DNA of 64,000 bases from the NCBI GenBank assembly GCA_021298245.1, contig JAJTDZ010000004.1, forward strand, positions 1-64,000, in the 5' to 3' direction. Under the pieces are notes generated by a model that did not search any database, was not told where the DNA came from, and worked only from the letters and a program-made list of their open reading frames with translations. Below, piece by piece: positions 19,721 through 29,137 of this stretch (position 1 is the first letter of the stretch; the number at the start of each line of letters is the position of its first letter). Position numbers and translations under genes: made by a program. This DNA comes from Algoriphagus sp. GTDB lineage: Bacteria; Bacteroidota; Bacteroidia; Cytophagales; Cyclobacteriaceae.

Positions 19721-19746
19721 AAAGCGGCCATCAGCCGCTTTTTTTA
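19721..19746. terminator. Bidirectional intrinsic terminator
   Basis: AAAGCGGC-catca-GCCGCTTT followed by TTTTATTTT. The loop contains the stop codon of the opposing phosphoesterase gene. Confidence 0.75.
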
Positions 19747-20261
19747 TTTTGTGTTGGCAAAACCCCTCTTTTGCCCAGCTCTACCACGCGGAGATTAATG
19801 ATATTTCCGGCATCCAATTCAAAAAGCAAGAGGGTGCGCATCTGGTGAAATCCATGCTGGCCTACCGCCCCAGGATTCATGTACAGACAATTCAGCTCCC
19901 GATCCAACTCTACCCGGCAGATATGCGAATGTCCACAGACAAATACTTGGGGGCGCATTTTTAGGAGTTTGTTTTTTACCCCTTTGGCATAGCGCGGCGG
20001 TAGCCCTCCAATATGAGTCATGGCCACCTTCACTCCTTCTACTTCAAATTCTTGCCATTCTGGAAACAGCTCTTGAACCGCTTGATCGTCAATATTTCCA
20101 AAGACTCCGCGTAGCGCCTTTCCTTTGGGCAAGATTTCCAAGATTGCTGGATCGCCTACATCTCCAGCATGCCAAATCTCATCTACCTCTTGCAGATAAT
20201 CACCGATTTGGTAATCTAAGTAACTGTGGGAATCCGAAATCAATCCAATCTTTAGCGGCAT
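19731..20261 (-). CDS. YfcE/MJ0936-type metallophosphoesterase (track start 20411; likely Met at 20261)
   Basis: MPLKIGLISDSHSYLD...EIWHAGDVGD...GVFGNIDD...VAMTHIGG...FVCGHSHICR...YMNPGAVGQHG. Confidence 0.9.
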   Translation of the reverse strand: MPLKIGLISDSHSYLDYQIGDYLQEVDEIWHAGDVGDPAILEILPKGKALRGVFGNIDDQAVQELFPEWQEFEVEGVKVAMTHIGGLPPRYAKGVKNKLLKMRPQVFVCGHSHICRVELDRELNCLYMNPGAVGQHGFHQMRTLLLFELDAGNIINLRVVELGKRGVLPTQNKKSG

Positions 20262-20328
20262 ATTGAGGAGAAAGCAGTAAATTTTCGAGTCAATTAGGCA
20301 GTTGTTTCCACAATAACCAAATCCTTCG

Positions 20329-20724
20329 ATGAAAAATACCTTCATCCTTTTCGCCCTTCTATTTCTTCTTGGCACCAAAGGCTTTTCACAAACAGCAACA
20401 AAAGATTCCATTCAGGTGCTTTCCATTGCCCAATTTGAAAAAATGGCTTCCAAAAAGAAGTCGAAAATCATCGACGTACGTACCCCTGAGGAGGTAGCTG
20501 AAGGACATTTGGCTGGTGCCAGTCCAATTAATTTTCTGAGCCCCGATTTCGCTACGCAAGTAGCTAGCCTAAACAAAAAAGGAACTTACTTGCTCTATTG
20601 CCGCTCTGGTGCCCGTACGAGAAAAGCCGCAGATGCCATGCAAAAAATGGGGTTTAAGCGCGTGTATATGTTGGGTGGAGGTATAAATGCATGGAAAGAA
20701 GCCGGTAAGACCGTTGAAAAATGA
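20329..20724 (+). CDS. Exported rhodanese-like domain protein
   Basis: Signal peptide MKNTFILFALLFLLGTKGFSQ. Rhodanese motif IIDVRTPEEVAEGHLAGA...LLYCRSGARTRKAADAM...MLGGGINAW. Confidence 0.9.
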   Translation: MKNTFILFALLFLLGTKGFSQTATKDSIQVLSIAQFEKMASKKKSKIIDVRTPEEVAEGHLAGASPINFLSPDFATQVASLNKKGTYLLYCRSGARTRKAADAMQKMGFKRVYMLGGGINAWKEAGKTVEK

Positions 20725-22091
20725 GTTTTTTTCGTTCGATCAATCCCTGGAATGGAGAAACCCTCCAGGAATATCCACCCACAACTCCAGCAGCAGTGGA
20801 ACAGGCACTAGCCTTGGCGGAGCATTGCTTTGATTCCTGGCGCTCACAATCAAGCCTAGAAAAATCATACCTTTTTCACCAACTCGCTCAGCTATTGCGT
20901 GCTCGAAAAGAGGAATTGGCGCGACTGATTAGCCTTGAGGTAGGGAAAGTAATTTCCGAATCACGCGCCGAAATCGATAAATGTGCCTTGGTATGTGATT
21001 TTTATGCAGAGCGAGTAGATGAGTTTTTAGCCCCCGAATCCATTCTCCTCCCAGACCAAACCAAAGCAAAGGTCATCTTCCAGCCCTTAGGCATCATCTT
21101 GGGGGTAATGCCATGGAATTTTCCCTTTTGGCAGGTATTTCGCTTTGCAGTCCCCACGCTGATTGCAGGAAATGTGGGACTACTCAAACATGCTTCGAAT
21201 GTGCCCCAATGTGCGCTAACCATCCAGCAACTTTTTGAAGAAGTGGGGTTTCCTCCAGGCTGCTTTCAAAGCCTGCTGCTGGATGGACCAAGCGCTACTG
21301 CGCTACTGGATGACCCTCGGATCAAAGGCGTAAGCCTTACAGGCAGTGAAAAAGCAGGAGCCACTGTGGCGGCAGCCGCAGGAAAAAATTTAAAGAAATC
21401 ACTGCTCGAACTAGGAGGCAGCGACCCGTTTATCGTCCTTGCTGACGCAGACCTCCCCCTTGCCGCCTCCACAGCAGTCAAGGCACGAATGGTCAATTTT
21501 GGTCAAAGTTGCATTGCTGCCAAACGGTTTATCATTGAGGAACCCGTTTACGATGCGTTTGTGGACCTTTTCCTTCAAGAACTGGAAAAACTAAAGCCCG
21601 GAAGTCCCTTGGATGAACATGCCTCCTACGCTTGCATGGCGCGGCCTGATCTTGCTGCCGAACTTTACCAGCAAGTCCGTGAAACCGTAGCCCTTGGCGC
21701 TCGGGTCTTGACAGGTGGCAAGGCACCAGAACCGGGTTCAGCATGCTTCGAACCTACCGTTTTAGAAAATATCCCCAAAGGATCCCCAGCTTATTCGGAC
21801 GAGCTTTTTGGGCCAGTGGCCAGTCTCTTTAAGGTTGCCTCATTTCAAGAAGCAATTGCTTTGGCTAATGCTACCGAATATGGCTTAGGCGCCTCTATCT
21901 GGACTGCAAACCTGAGTCTTGGAGCTGAACTAGCCGCGCAAGTGGAATCAGGAGCGGTGTTTCTAAATGCACAGGTTGCCTCGCATCCGATGTTGCCTTT
22001 TGGGGGCATCAAAAAGTCTGGATATGGGCGAGAATTGAGCAAACAAGGGATCTTGGAATTTGTCAATCAGAAAACCATCTACCTCGGCTGA
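20721..22091 (+). CDS. Aldehyde dehydrogenase family protein (succinate-semialdehyde dehydrogenase-like)
   Basis: PWNFPFWQVFRFAVPTLIAGN, SLTGSEKAGATVAAAAGKNLKKSLLELGGSDPFIV, NFGQSCIAAKRF, PFGGIKKSGYGREL. Confidence 0.9.
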   Translation: MSFFRSINPWNGETLQEYPPTTPAAVEQALALAEHCFDSWRSQSSLEKSYLFHQLAQLLRARKEELARLISLEVGKVISESRAEIDKCALVCDFYAERVDEFLAPESILLPDQTKAKVIFQPLGIILGVMPWNFPFWQVFRFAVPTLIAGNVGLLKHASNVPQCALTIQQLFEEVGFPPGCFQSLLLDGPSATALLDDPRIKGVSLTGSEKAGATVAAAAGKNLKKSLLELGGSDPFIVLADADLPLAASTAVKARMVNFGQSCIAAKRFIIEEPVYDAFVDLFLQELEKLKPGSPLDEHASYACMARPDLAAELYQQVRETVALGARVLTGGKAPEPGSACFEPTVLENIPKGSPAYSDELFGPVASLFKVASFQEAIALANATEYGLGASIWTANLSLGAELAAQVESGAVFLNAQVASHPMLPFGGIKKSGYGRELSKQGILEFVNQKTIYLG

Positions 22092-22177
22092 GTGCCGCAT
22101 CAGACAAAGAAATGCATAGGCTTTGCAAATGCCCGATTCCTTTCTATTTTTACGAGCCAAAAATTTGTCCCTAAGCA

Positions 22178-23158
22178 ATGAGAGAACTACAATTTCGGGA
22201 AGCCTTGAGAGAGGCAATGTCTGAGGAAATGAGACGAGACAAAAACGTCTTTTTAATGGGTGAAGAAGTTGCCGAATACAACGGTGCTTACAAGGTATCC
22301 CAAGGGATGCTGGATGAATTTGGTCCTGAGCGCGTGTACGACACCCCTATCTCTGAGCTTGGTTTTGCCGGTCTGGGAGTGGGTGCAGCGATGAATGGTT
22401 TGAAGCCCATCATCGAATTCATGACCTTCAACTTCTCTCTGGTAGCTATAGACCAAATCATCAACTCGGCCGCAAAAATGTACGCCATGTCGGGTGGTGC
22501 TTATTCCGTGCCCATCGTGTTCCGTGGCCCTACGGGTAATGCAGGACAATTGGGGGCTACACACTCTTCTAATTTCGAAAACTGGTTTGCCAATACCCCA
22601 GGGCTTAAGGTCATTGTACCTTCTAATCCTTATGATGCCAAAGGACTACTCAAATCAGCCATTCGTGACCCTGATCCAGTGATTTTCATGGAGTCTGAAG
22701 TGATGTATTCCGATAAAGGAATGGTGCCAGAAGGAGAATATTTATTGCCAATTGGCGTCGCCGATATCAAGCGCCAAGGCAACCAAGTGACGGTTATTTC
22801 TTTTGGGAAAATGATGAAAGTAGCTCTTGAAGCTGCCGAGGAAATGGCCAAACAAGGAATTGAATGTGAAGTGATTGATTTAAGAACCGTTCGTCCCATT
22901 GACTACGCTACTTGCGTAGAATCTTTGAAAAAGACCAATCGCGTGGTTATTGTAGAAGAAGCAAATCCTTTGGCGGGGATTTCTTCTGAGCTCACCTACC
23001 ATTTCCAGCGCCATGCGTTTGATTATTTGGACGCTCCCGTGGTGCGCGTCAACTCCATGGACGTACCCTTGAGTTATGCTCCTTCCTATATTGAAGTGAC
23101 GATTCCTAACGTAAAACGAACCGTAGAAGCCATCAATAAAGTGCTCTACAGGTCCTAA
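22178..23158 (+). CDS. pdhB: Pyruvate dehydrogenase complex E1 component, beta subunit
   Basis: MRELQFREALREAMSEEMRRDKNVFLMGEEVAEYNGAYKVSQGML...YDTPISELGFAGLGVGAAMNGLKPIIEFMTFNF. Confidence 0.92.
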   Translation: MRELQFREALREAMSEEMRRDKNVFLMGEEVAEYNGAYKVSQGMLDEFGPERVYDTPISELGFAGLGVGAAMNGLKPIIEFMTFNFSLVAIDQIINSAAKMYAMSGGAYSVPIVFRGPTGNAGQLGATHSSNFENWFANTPGLKVIVPSNPYDAKGLLKSAIRDPDPVIFMESEVMYSDKGMVPEGEYLLPIGVADIKRQGNQVTVISFGKMMKVALEAAEEMAKQGIECEVIDLRTVRPIDYATCVESLKKTNRVVIVEEANPLAGISSELTYHFQRHAFDYLDAPVVRVNSMDVPLSYAPSYIEVTIPNVKRTVEAINKVLYRS

Positions 23159-23183
23159 TGCCAAACTCTAAGACTTTCCAAAA

Positions 23184-23212
23184 CCAGATGCTTTTGTCAT
23201 CTGGTTTTTTTT
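23184..23212 (+). terminator. Intrinsic terminator after pdhB
   Basis: CCAGATG-cttttgt-CATCTGG followed by TTTTTTTT. Confidence 0.9.
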
Positions 23213-23252
23213 ATGCAAAAAAAATCCCGAATTCAACAAATTCGGGATTTTG
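23213..23252 (-). terminator. Intrinsic terminator for the downstream minus-strand TonB receptor gene
   Basis: AAATCCCGAATT-caaca-AATTCGGGATTT preceded on the + strand by an A-tract (U-tract for - strand). Confidence 0.75.
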
Positions 23253-23292
23253 GATACAATCTATCTAGTTTTTATTTATTTCAAAGAAGTGC

Positions 23293-25809
23293 TTATCTGT
23301 TTCGAATTGGAGTTCCTCCTTGTTCGCCTTGTCCTTCTCCCCCATCTTTCAAATCGTCGTTGTTGACAGACTTTCTTTTACGGGGCCTCTGGTCCAAACT
23401 CATTTTGCCTATTCTGTAATTGAAATTGATCTTAAAGTTGAGATTCTGAAGTCGGGAGGCACTATTTTGTATAATGGTTGGCGTCACGATTTCGTTGCGG
23501 ATGACCATCTCCTTCATTAGGAAGTTTTCTGCTCCAAAACCAAAGGAACCTCTTTTCTCTTTGAACTGCTTGTTGAAGTTCAAACCATAGGCAGCAAAAC
23601 CACCAGAAGTACCTTGCAATTGTACCTGGCGACCTCTAGCAAAGGTGAAGAGCTGAATTTGCCAATCTTTAGGAAGCGTGTAATTACCAAATGCACGTCC
23701 ACTAACTACGAAGCCTTCGTTTTGCGCTGCAAATTTGGGGTCAGTCAAGCCATTATCCAGCATGGAATAGTACAGGTCCATACCTCCATTCAAAGAAAGT
23801 TTGTTGTTGAGATTTACATTGAAAAATAAATTGGTACCTACAGCCTGCTCCTGACCAATATTTTCGAAACTGGTAAAGATGATTCCATCTTCACGGACGT
23901 TACGGATAGGCTGAATAGAGCCGGTGGTATTTCTGTAGAATCCAGTAAAATTCAAGGTGGTCCCTTTGATAAAGGTGCTGTACCCAATCTCATAGTTATC
24001 GGTCAATTCCGGATCTAGCTCAGGATTGCCTTGAGAAAGCTGCTGGGGATTGGATGCTTCGATGTTGGGATTGAGAAAACGAAGGGAAGGCCGTTGGATA
24101 CGTCTGTTGTAAGCCAACTTGATCAGGTTACCATTCTTCAGTTTTCTGCTGGCATTTACGCTAGGCACGAGGGTTCCATAAGACGGAATCTCTGCCTTAA
24201 AGTCTGTTTTGAAGTCAGCTTGGATGGTAGTATACTCGTAGCGTAGGCCTGGCTTCAAGGTGTAGTTTTTTAATAGCTGAAAGGTGTAAGACAGGTATCC
24301 TGCGGTTACGTTTTGATCGTAGCTAAATTCATTGCTCAAGGTGGGATCTGGCAAGGCTACAAAGGCACCTGTAGGACCCTGAGCTAGGAAATAGGAGAAA
24401 TCAGAATAGGCCTTACGCAGGATGTTTTTGGCTCCATATTCAATAATCTGAGACCCTTTTTCATCCATCGGCGTGACATAATCCACTTGAAGGGTAAATT
24501 CTTCATTCTTGCTTGGATTCACGTTTTTCAATCGAGAAAAGATGGATTCTAGATCATTTTCTTCAAAAAGCGTATTCGTAAAGGAATTTTCACGATTGTT
24601 TTTGGAATACAGGGTCAAGAAGCTCAATTCCTTTCCTTTCTTTTCAAAAGTCTTGGTGTAGTTCAAACTCACATCCACCGAATTGGAGTTGTCCAAGGTG
24701 TTCGTTTCTCGATTTTGTTGCGCTCGTATTACGTTATTTAAAGAATTCTGTGTGAGGAAATTGTATTGCCAGTTTTCAGAATTTCGGATACCAAAATTGA
24801 CGGCACCTGTAATGAAGTTATAGGCATCGACTTCGTAATCCACTCCAAAATTGTATCGGCCAAAAATTTCACTTCTTTCGGTGTCCGCAGACTGTTTGGA
24901 AGTTGACACACTTCCATTGGCAAGATTGGTCACTTGTTTGTTTTCAAAACTTCCGAGGATATTATATCCCGAGCGACCAAATCCACCCAAGGAAAAGCCC
25001 ATTTTCCCCTTCCGAGCAGATCCTTGAAGACCCAAGTTGGATCCTCTCCAACCTGCCGCAGAATTGATATTGAGCGTCATGCCTTGCAAGTTATTTTTCT
25101 TGGTTACGATGTTGATTACCCCAGAAGTACCTTCTGCATCAAATCGAGCTGAGGGGGAGGTGATCACTTCCACGGCTTTGATTTCATCAGCAGGAATCTG
25201 TCTCAAGGCATCCGCAATAGAGGATGCGGCAATGGCAGAAGGGCGATTATCGATCAAAACGAGAATATTGGAGCTCCCTCGCATGGATACATTGCCATTC
25301 AAATCTACGGAAAGCATGGGTACGCGGCGGAGGACATCCGTGGCATCCCCACCGGCGGTAGTGCGGTCATTTTCTGCCTTATAAATGGTACGATCGACCC
25401 GTTCCTCAATCAGTTCTCGCTGACCTTGAACTGTCACCTCTTCTAAGGCAAGCCCCTCGTCCGTCATGGCGATTTCCCCGAGATTGATATCTACTTCTAG
25501 GGAATTCACATTTACCGTACGCTTTACGGTCTCAAAGCCTAGAAAAGATACTTGCAATTCATAGGTACCAAGATCAAAACCGGTAATGTAAAATACGCCA
25601 TTACCATCTGCTACTGCTCCGGCAACAGACAATTCTGATCCTGTCTTATAGAGCGCAGCCGTAGCGTATCCTATCGCTTCTCCTGTCTTCAAATCCTTGG
25701 CTATACCAATGATTCTTGCGGGAGAGGGACTGTTGTTGGTTTGCTGAGCGAAGGCGAAATGAGTAATGAAAAAAAGTAAAAAAGATACTGTAAAAGTTAC
25801 TGTTTTCAT
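23293..25809 (-). CDS. TonB-dependent receptor, outer-membrane beta-barrel family
   Basis: Signal peptide, CarboxypepD_reg-like N-terminus, plug RRVPMLSVDLNGNVSMRGSSNILVLIDNRPS...DAEGTSGVINIVTKKN, beta-barrel. Confidence 0.9.
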   Translation of the reverse strand: MKTVTFTVSFLLFFITHFAFAQQTNNSPSPARIIGIAKDLKTGEAIGYATAALYKTGSELSVAGAVADGNGVFYITGFDLGTYELQVSFLGFETVKRTVNVNSLEVDINLGEIAMTDEGLALEEVTVQGQRELIEERVDRTIYKAENDRTTAGGDATDVLRRVPMLSVDLNGNVSMRGSSNILVLIDNRPSAIAASSIADALRQIPADEIKAVEVITSPSARFDAEGTSGVINIVTKKNNLQGMTLNINSAAGWRGSNLGLQGSARKGKMGFSLGGFGRSGYNILGSFENKQVTNLANGSVSTSKQSADTERSEIFGRYNFGVDYEVDAYNFITGAVNFGIRNSENWQYNFLTQNSLNNVIRAQQNRETNTLDNSNSVDVSLNYTKTFEKKGKELSFLTLYSKNNRENSFTNTLFEENDLESIFSRLKNVNPSKNEEFTLQVDYVTPMDEKGSQIIEYGAKNILRKAYSDFSYFLAQGPTGAFVALPDPTLSNEFSYDQNVTAGYLSYTFQLLKNYTLKPGLRYEYTTIQADFKTDFKAEIPSYGTLVPSVNASRKLKNGNLIKLAYNRRIQRPSLRFLNPNIEASNPQQLSQGNPELDPELTDNYEIGYSTFIKGTTLNFTGFYRNTTGSIQPIRNVREDGIIFTSFENIGQEQAVGTNLFFNVNLNNKLSLNGGMDLYYSMLDNGLTDPKFAAQNEGFVVSGRAFGNYTLPKDWQIQLFTFARGRQVQLQGTSGGFAAYGLNFNKQFKEKRGSFGFGAENFLMKEMVIRNEIVTPTIIQNSASRLQNLNFKINFNYRIGKMSLDQRPRKRKSVNNDDLKDGGEGQGEQGGTPIRNR

Positions 25810-26069
25810 GGTTTAGTTTTCAAATGAGAATTTTGTCTCTACTTATATACCTCGAAGATGGGGGGATTGTTTAAGCTTATTCCATGGAGTAGACCAGATC
25901 AAGGCATTCCTCGACCAATCCCCAAAAAAATAAGATCAAGGATTTTTAGAAAGAACAAGGGACATTCATTTGGAAAAATCTCCTATTCATAGGATAGAAT
26001 GAGTATTTGGTAGATTAATTAAAAATAGTAGCCAAAAAATAACTTAGCTTCACTCCACAAAGGATCGTC

Positions 26070-27152
26070 ATGAATAAGCCCACCCCCAAAAGAAAACTTT
26101 CCATATTAGTCCATTTTTTGGGATGGGTGATGCTTTGTGTGGTCCTATTGATCCTTTCTCCTCTTTCCATGCGCATGGGAGAAATCGACCTTCCCCAACA
26201 ATTTTGGTGGAAGCAGATCTTTTTGATTTCTCTCCTGATTACCATCTTTTACACCAATTCCGAGGCTATTGTCCCAAGGTTTTTGCTTAAGGGGAAAAAT
26301 TACCAATACCTGCTAGTCATCTTAGGCGGAGCTTTTATTTATTATGGACTGATCGTTTATTTCGATGATTTTTCCCAGTATGCCCAAAAAATGCACGAAC
26401 TTTTTAATCCTGAGAAGCCATTTATCGCTAAAAAACGATGGATTCCGGGGGATGTTTTTCAAATGCTACTTTACGGTATTTCCATTGGATTGAGTACTTC
26501 TGTGGCCCTAGTAGGTAAATGGCAAAAGGATGAAGCCTTTCGAGCTGAATTAGAAAGGCAACGGATCGATACTGAGCTCTCTTATCTCAAAGCGCAAATC
26601 AATCCCCACTTCTTTTTCAATACCTTAAATAATATTTATGCCTTAACTAATCTGGACAAATCCAAAGCACAGGAAGCCCTGCTCACTCTTTCTAGAATGA
26701 TGCGCTATGTGCTCTATGAAAATCAAAAAAATGAAACCGTATTAAGCAAAGAAGTCAAATTCATGGAGGATTACATCGAGTTGATGAAAATGAGACTTTC
26801 TCCTCATGTACGCTTGCATGTCGCCTTGGAAGAGCCCAAAGACGATTTAGTAATTGCTCCCATGCTGTTTCTACCTTTCTTAGAAAATTGTTTCAAGCAT
26901 GGAGTGAGTGCCCAAAAGGACTGTGATATCCTTATCCGCATGGAACTGATGGGCAATACTGTTTTTTTTGAAACTAAAAATCATATTTTTCCATTACCAA
27001 CTGAAAGTCCTGAAGCCAAAGAAAATGGTATTGGTTTGGTAAATACCAAGAGAAGACTTAGTTTGCTTTATCCAGAAAAACACCGGTTAAAAGCAGGTAA
27101 AAATGAAAATGGAGAGGAATATATGGTCAATTTGACGATTAATTTGGCATGA
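26070..27152 (+). CDS. LytS/YehU-type sensor histidine kinase
   Basis: Multiple TM segments, then LSYLKAQINPHFFFNTLNNIYALT...PMLFLPFLENCFKHG...GIGLVNTKRRLSLLYP. Confidence 0.92.
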   Translation: MNKPTPKRKLSILVHFLGWVMLCVVLLILSPLSMRMGEIDLPQQFWWKQIFLISLLITIFYTNSEAIVPRFLLKGKNYQYLLVILGGAFIYYGLIVYFDDFSQYAQKMHELFNPEKPFIAKKRWIPGDVFQMLLYGISIGLSTSVALVGKWQKDEAFRAELERQRIDTELSYLKAQINPHFFFNTLNNIYALTNLDKSKAQEALLTLSRMMRYVLYENQKNETVLSKEVKFMEDYIELMKMRLSPHVRLHVALEEPKDDLVIAPMLFLPFLENCFKHGVSAQKDCDILIRMELMGNTVFFETKNHIFPLPTESPEAKENGIGLVNTKRRLSLLYPEKHRLKAGKNENGEEYMVNLTINLA

Positions 27153-27892
27153 AAATCTCATGTGTTGCCGTAGATGATGAACCCTTAGCCCTAGGTCTTT
27201 TGGGCAAATTTATAGAGCAAACCCCATTTTTAGACTTACAAGCAAAATTTTCAAGTGCCATTGAAGCCCTAGCCTATGTCAATCAACACGAGATTCAATT
27301 GGTGTTCCTTGATATTCAAATGCCCGATCTTTCCGGAATGGAATTGGCAAGGATTCTTGATGGCAAGAAAAATACCAGCCCTCCAAGAATTATTTTTTGT
27401 ACTGCCTACCATCAATTTGCTATAGAAGGCTACAAAGTAGATGCTTTGGATTACCTATTGAAGCCCTACAGCTATGAGGATTTTCTTAGCGCTGCCACCA
27501 AGGCCTACCACTTTTTTGGTGCCAAGGAAAATACCACAACTTCCAGATCCGAGGCATCAAGACCAAACGCAGAGTATATCTTCTTAAAAGTGGAATACCA
27601 GCTTGTCAAGGTGGTACTCCAAGACATTACCCATGTAGAGGCCTACAAGGACTATGTAAAGGTCCATATCACTTCAAAAAAGCATCCCTTACTCACCCTT
27701 ACCAGCATGAAAAATATGGAAGAATTGCTTCCATCCGATCAATTCATGCGCGTACATCGCTCCTATATCGTGGCCTTAAACAAAATAGATTCGGTCTCAA
27801 AAAACACCATACAGATTGGGGATCAACATATTGCAGTGGGCGATCTCTACAAAGAACAATTTGCGGACTTTCTCAGTCGCTGGATGAAGTAA
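27149..27892 (+). CDS. LytTR family response regulator
   Basis: Receiver CVAVDDEPLALGLL...LVFLDIQMPDLSGMEL and LytTR domain VEAYKDYVKVHITSKKHPLLTLTSMKNMEELLPSDQFMRVHRSYIV. Overlaps the kinase by 4 nt. Confidence 0.93.
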   Translation: MKISCVAVDDEPLALGLLGKFIEQTPFLDLQAKFSSAIEALAYVNQHEIQLVFLDIQMPDLSGMELARILDGKKNTSPPRIIFCTAYHQFAIEGYKVDALDYLLKPYSYEDFLSAATKAYHFFGAKENTTTSRSEASRPNAEYIFLKVEYQLVKVVLQDITHVEAYKDYVKVHITSKKHPLLTLTSMKNMEELLPSDQFMRVHRSYIVALNKIDSVSKNTIQIGDQHIAVGDLYKEQFADFLSRWMK

Positions 27893-27928
27893 TTGGCAAG
27901 GGTCTCTAAAGAGTTGAGGTAAAAGAAT

Positions 27929-28567
27929 TCAATACAAATCCTCCATTTTTCCAAGGCCTTCACGAAGGCATTTTACCTCATCTCCCGTACAATCCACTAC
28001 CGTAGAGGGTACATAAGACCCTTGTCCTCCATCTATGACCAAGTCTACGAGATGTTGGTATTTTTCAAAAATCAATTCCGGATTGGTGCTGTATTCCAAG
28101 GGTAGTCCTTCGTTTATTAGAGAAGTAGAAAGGATGGGATGCCCCAATTCTTCTACTATGGCACGTGGTATTTTATGGTCTGGGACCCGAATACCTACGG
28201 TTCTCTTGCCGCTATGCAGCATTTTTGGAACTTGGGAACTTGCCTCCAAAATAAAGGTAAAGGGTCCAGGAAGCCCTTTTTTCATCAACTTAAACACGGG
28301 CTTTGGAATCACTCGCGTATATAGCGCAAGATGACTTAAATCGGCACAGACGATAGAGAAATTATGCTTTTTCGGATTGATTCCCTTGATCCTACAAATT
28401 TTCTCTACTGCTTTTTGCAGGGTAATGTCACAACCAATCCCATACACCGTGTCGGTGGGGTAGATAATGACACCACCTGCCCTCAATACTTCAGCTACCT
28501 GCTGTACCCGACGAGGGTCAGGATTTTCTTGGTAAAGCTTCAGGAATTCAGCCATTTTCCGCCACAT
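27929..28567 (-). CDS. L-threonylcarbamoyladenylate synthase (Sua5/YciO/YrdC family)
   Basis: GGVIIYPTDTVYGIGCDI...GLPGPFTFILEASSQVPKML...KRTVGIRVPDHKIP...STSLINEG...STVVDCTGDEVKCLREG. Confidence 0.9.
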   Translation of the reverse strand: MWRKMAEFLKLYQENPDPRRVQQVAEVLRAGGVIIYPTDTVYGIGCDITLQKAVEKICRIKGINPKKHNFSIVCADLSHLALYTRVIPKPVFKLMKKGLPGPFTFILEASSQVPKMLHSGKRTVGIRVPDHKIPRAIVEELGHPILSTSLINEGLPLEYSTNPELIFEKYQHLVDLVIDGGQGSYVPSTVVDCTGDEVKCLREGLGKMEDLY

Positions 28568-28973
28568 TTTCCTTGATGAATTGCTCCCAGCGTAAGTCCA
28601 CCTCCTTCACTACGGGTAGGTCTGCTGGCGCCCATGCAAGTTGAAAAAGCTGCCCTTTCTCTAACCAGGCCACCTGGGAATGCTCCTGTGGCAGCACCTT
28701 ACCCGACTTCCAGCTAGCTAGAAAAGGTAGTAAGAGGATGTTTTTTGAAGGGTAGCAGTATTTTACCGGGGTCAAAGGCAGGAGAAGTTCAATACCGATT
28801 GCCAACTCTTCTTGAATCTCGCGGACCAAACATGCCTGTGGGTCTTCTCTAGGTTCCACCTTACCCCCTGGGAATTCCCACATACCCGGCAACTCCATGC
28901 CCTGAGATCTTTGGGCAGCAAATAATTTCCCTTGATGAAAAAGCACCATGCAGGTGACAGGAAGGTAAAGCAT
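28548..28973 (-). CDS. NUDIX hydrolase (MutT-like, (deoxy)nucleoside triphosphate pyrophosphohydrolase)
   Basis: Nudix box: GGKVEPREDPQACLVREIQEELAI. Confidence 0.9.
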   Translation of the reverse strand: MLYLPVTCMVLFHQGKLFAAQRSQGMELPGMWEFPGGKVEPREDPQACLVREIQEELAIGIELLLPLTPVKYCYPSKNILLLPFLASWKSGKVLPQEHSQVAWLEKGQLFQLAWAPADLPVVKEVDLRWEQFIKENVAENG

Positions 28974-29137
28974 AAGTTAAGTTAAATAATTCTTGACACT
29001 CTACCAAGGTCAAAGGATGCTCCTCCTTACTCTCCTCTGACAAAGAGGGGATCTACACGGCCTCGCCAATCATGGATATGCCTGTGCCAGTACGGGAATA
29101 GGAATTTGTAAAAGTATATTTCCTATTTTTGTTGGCT

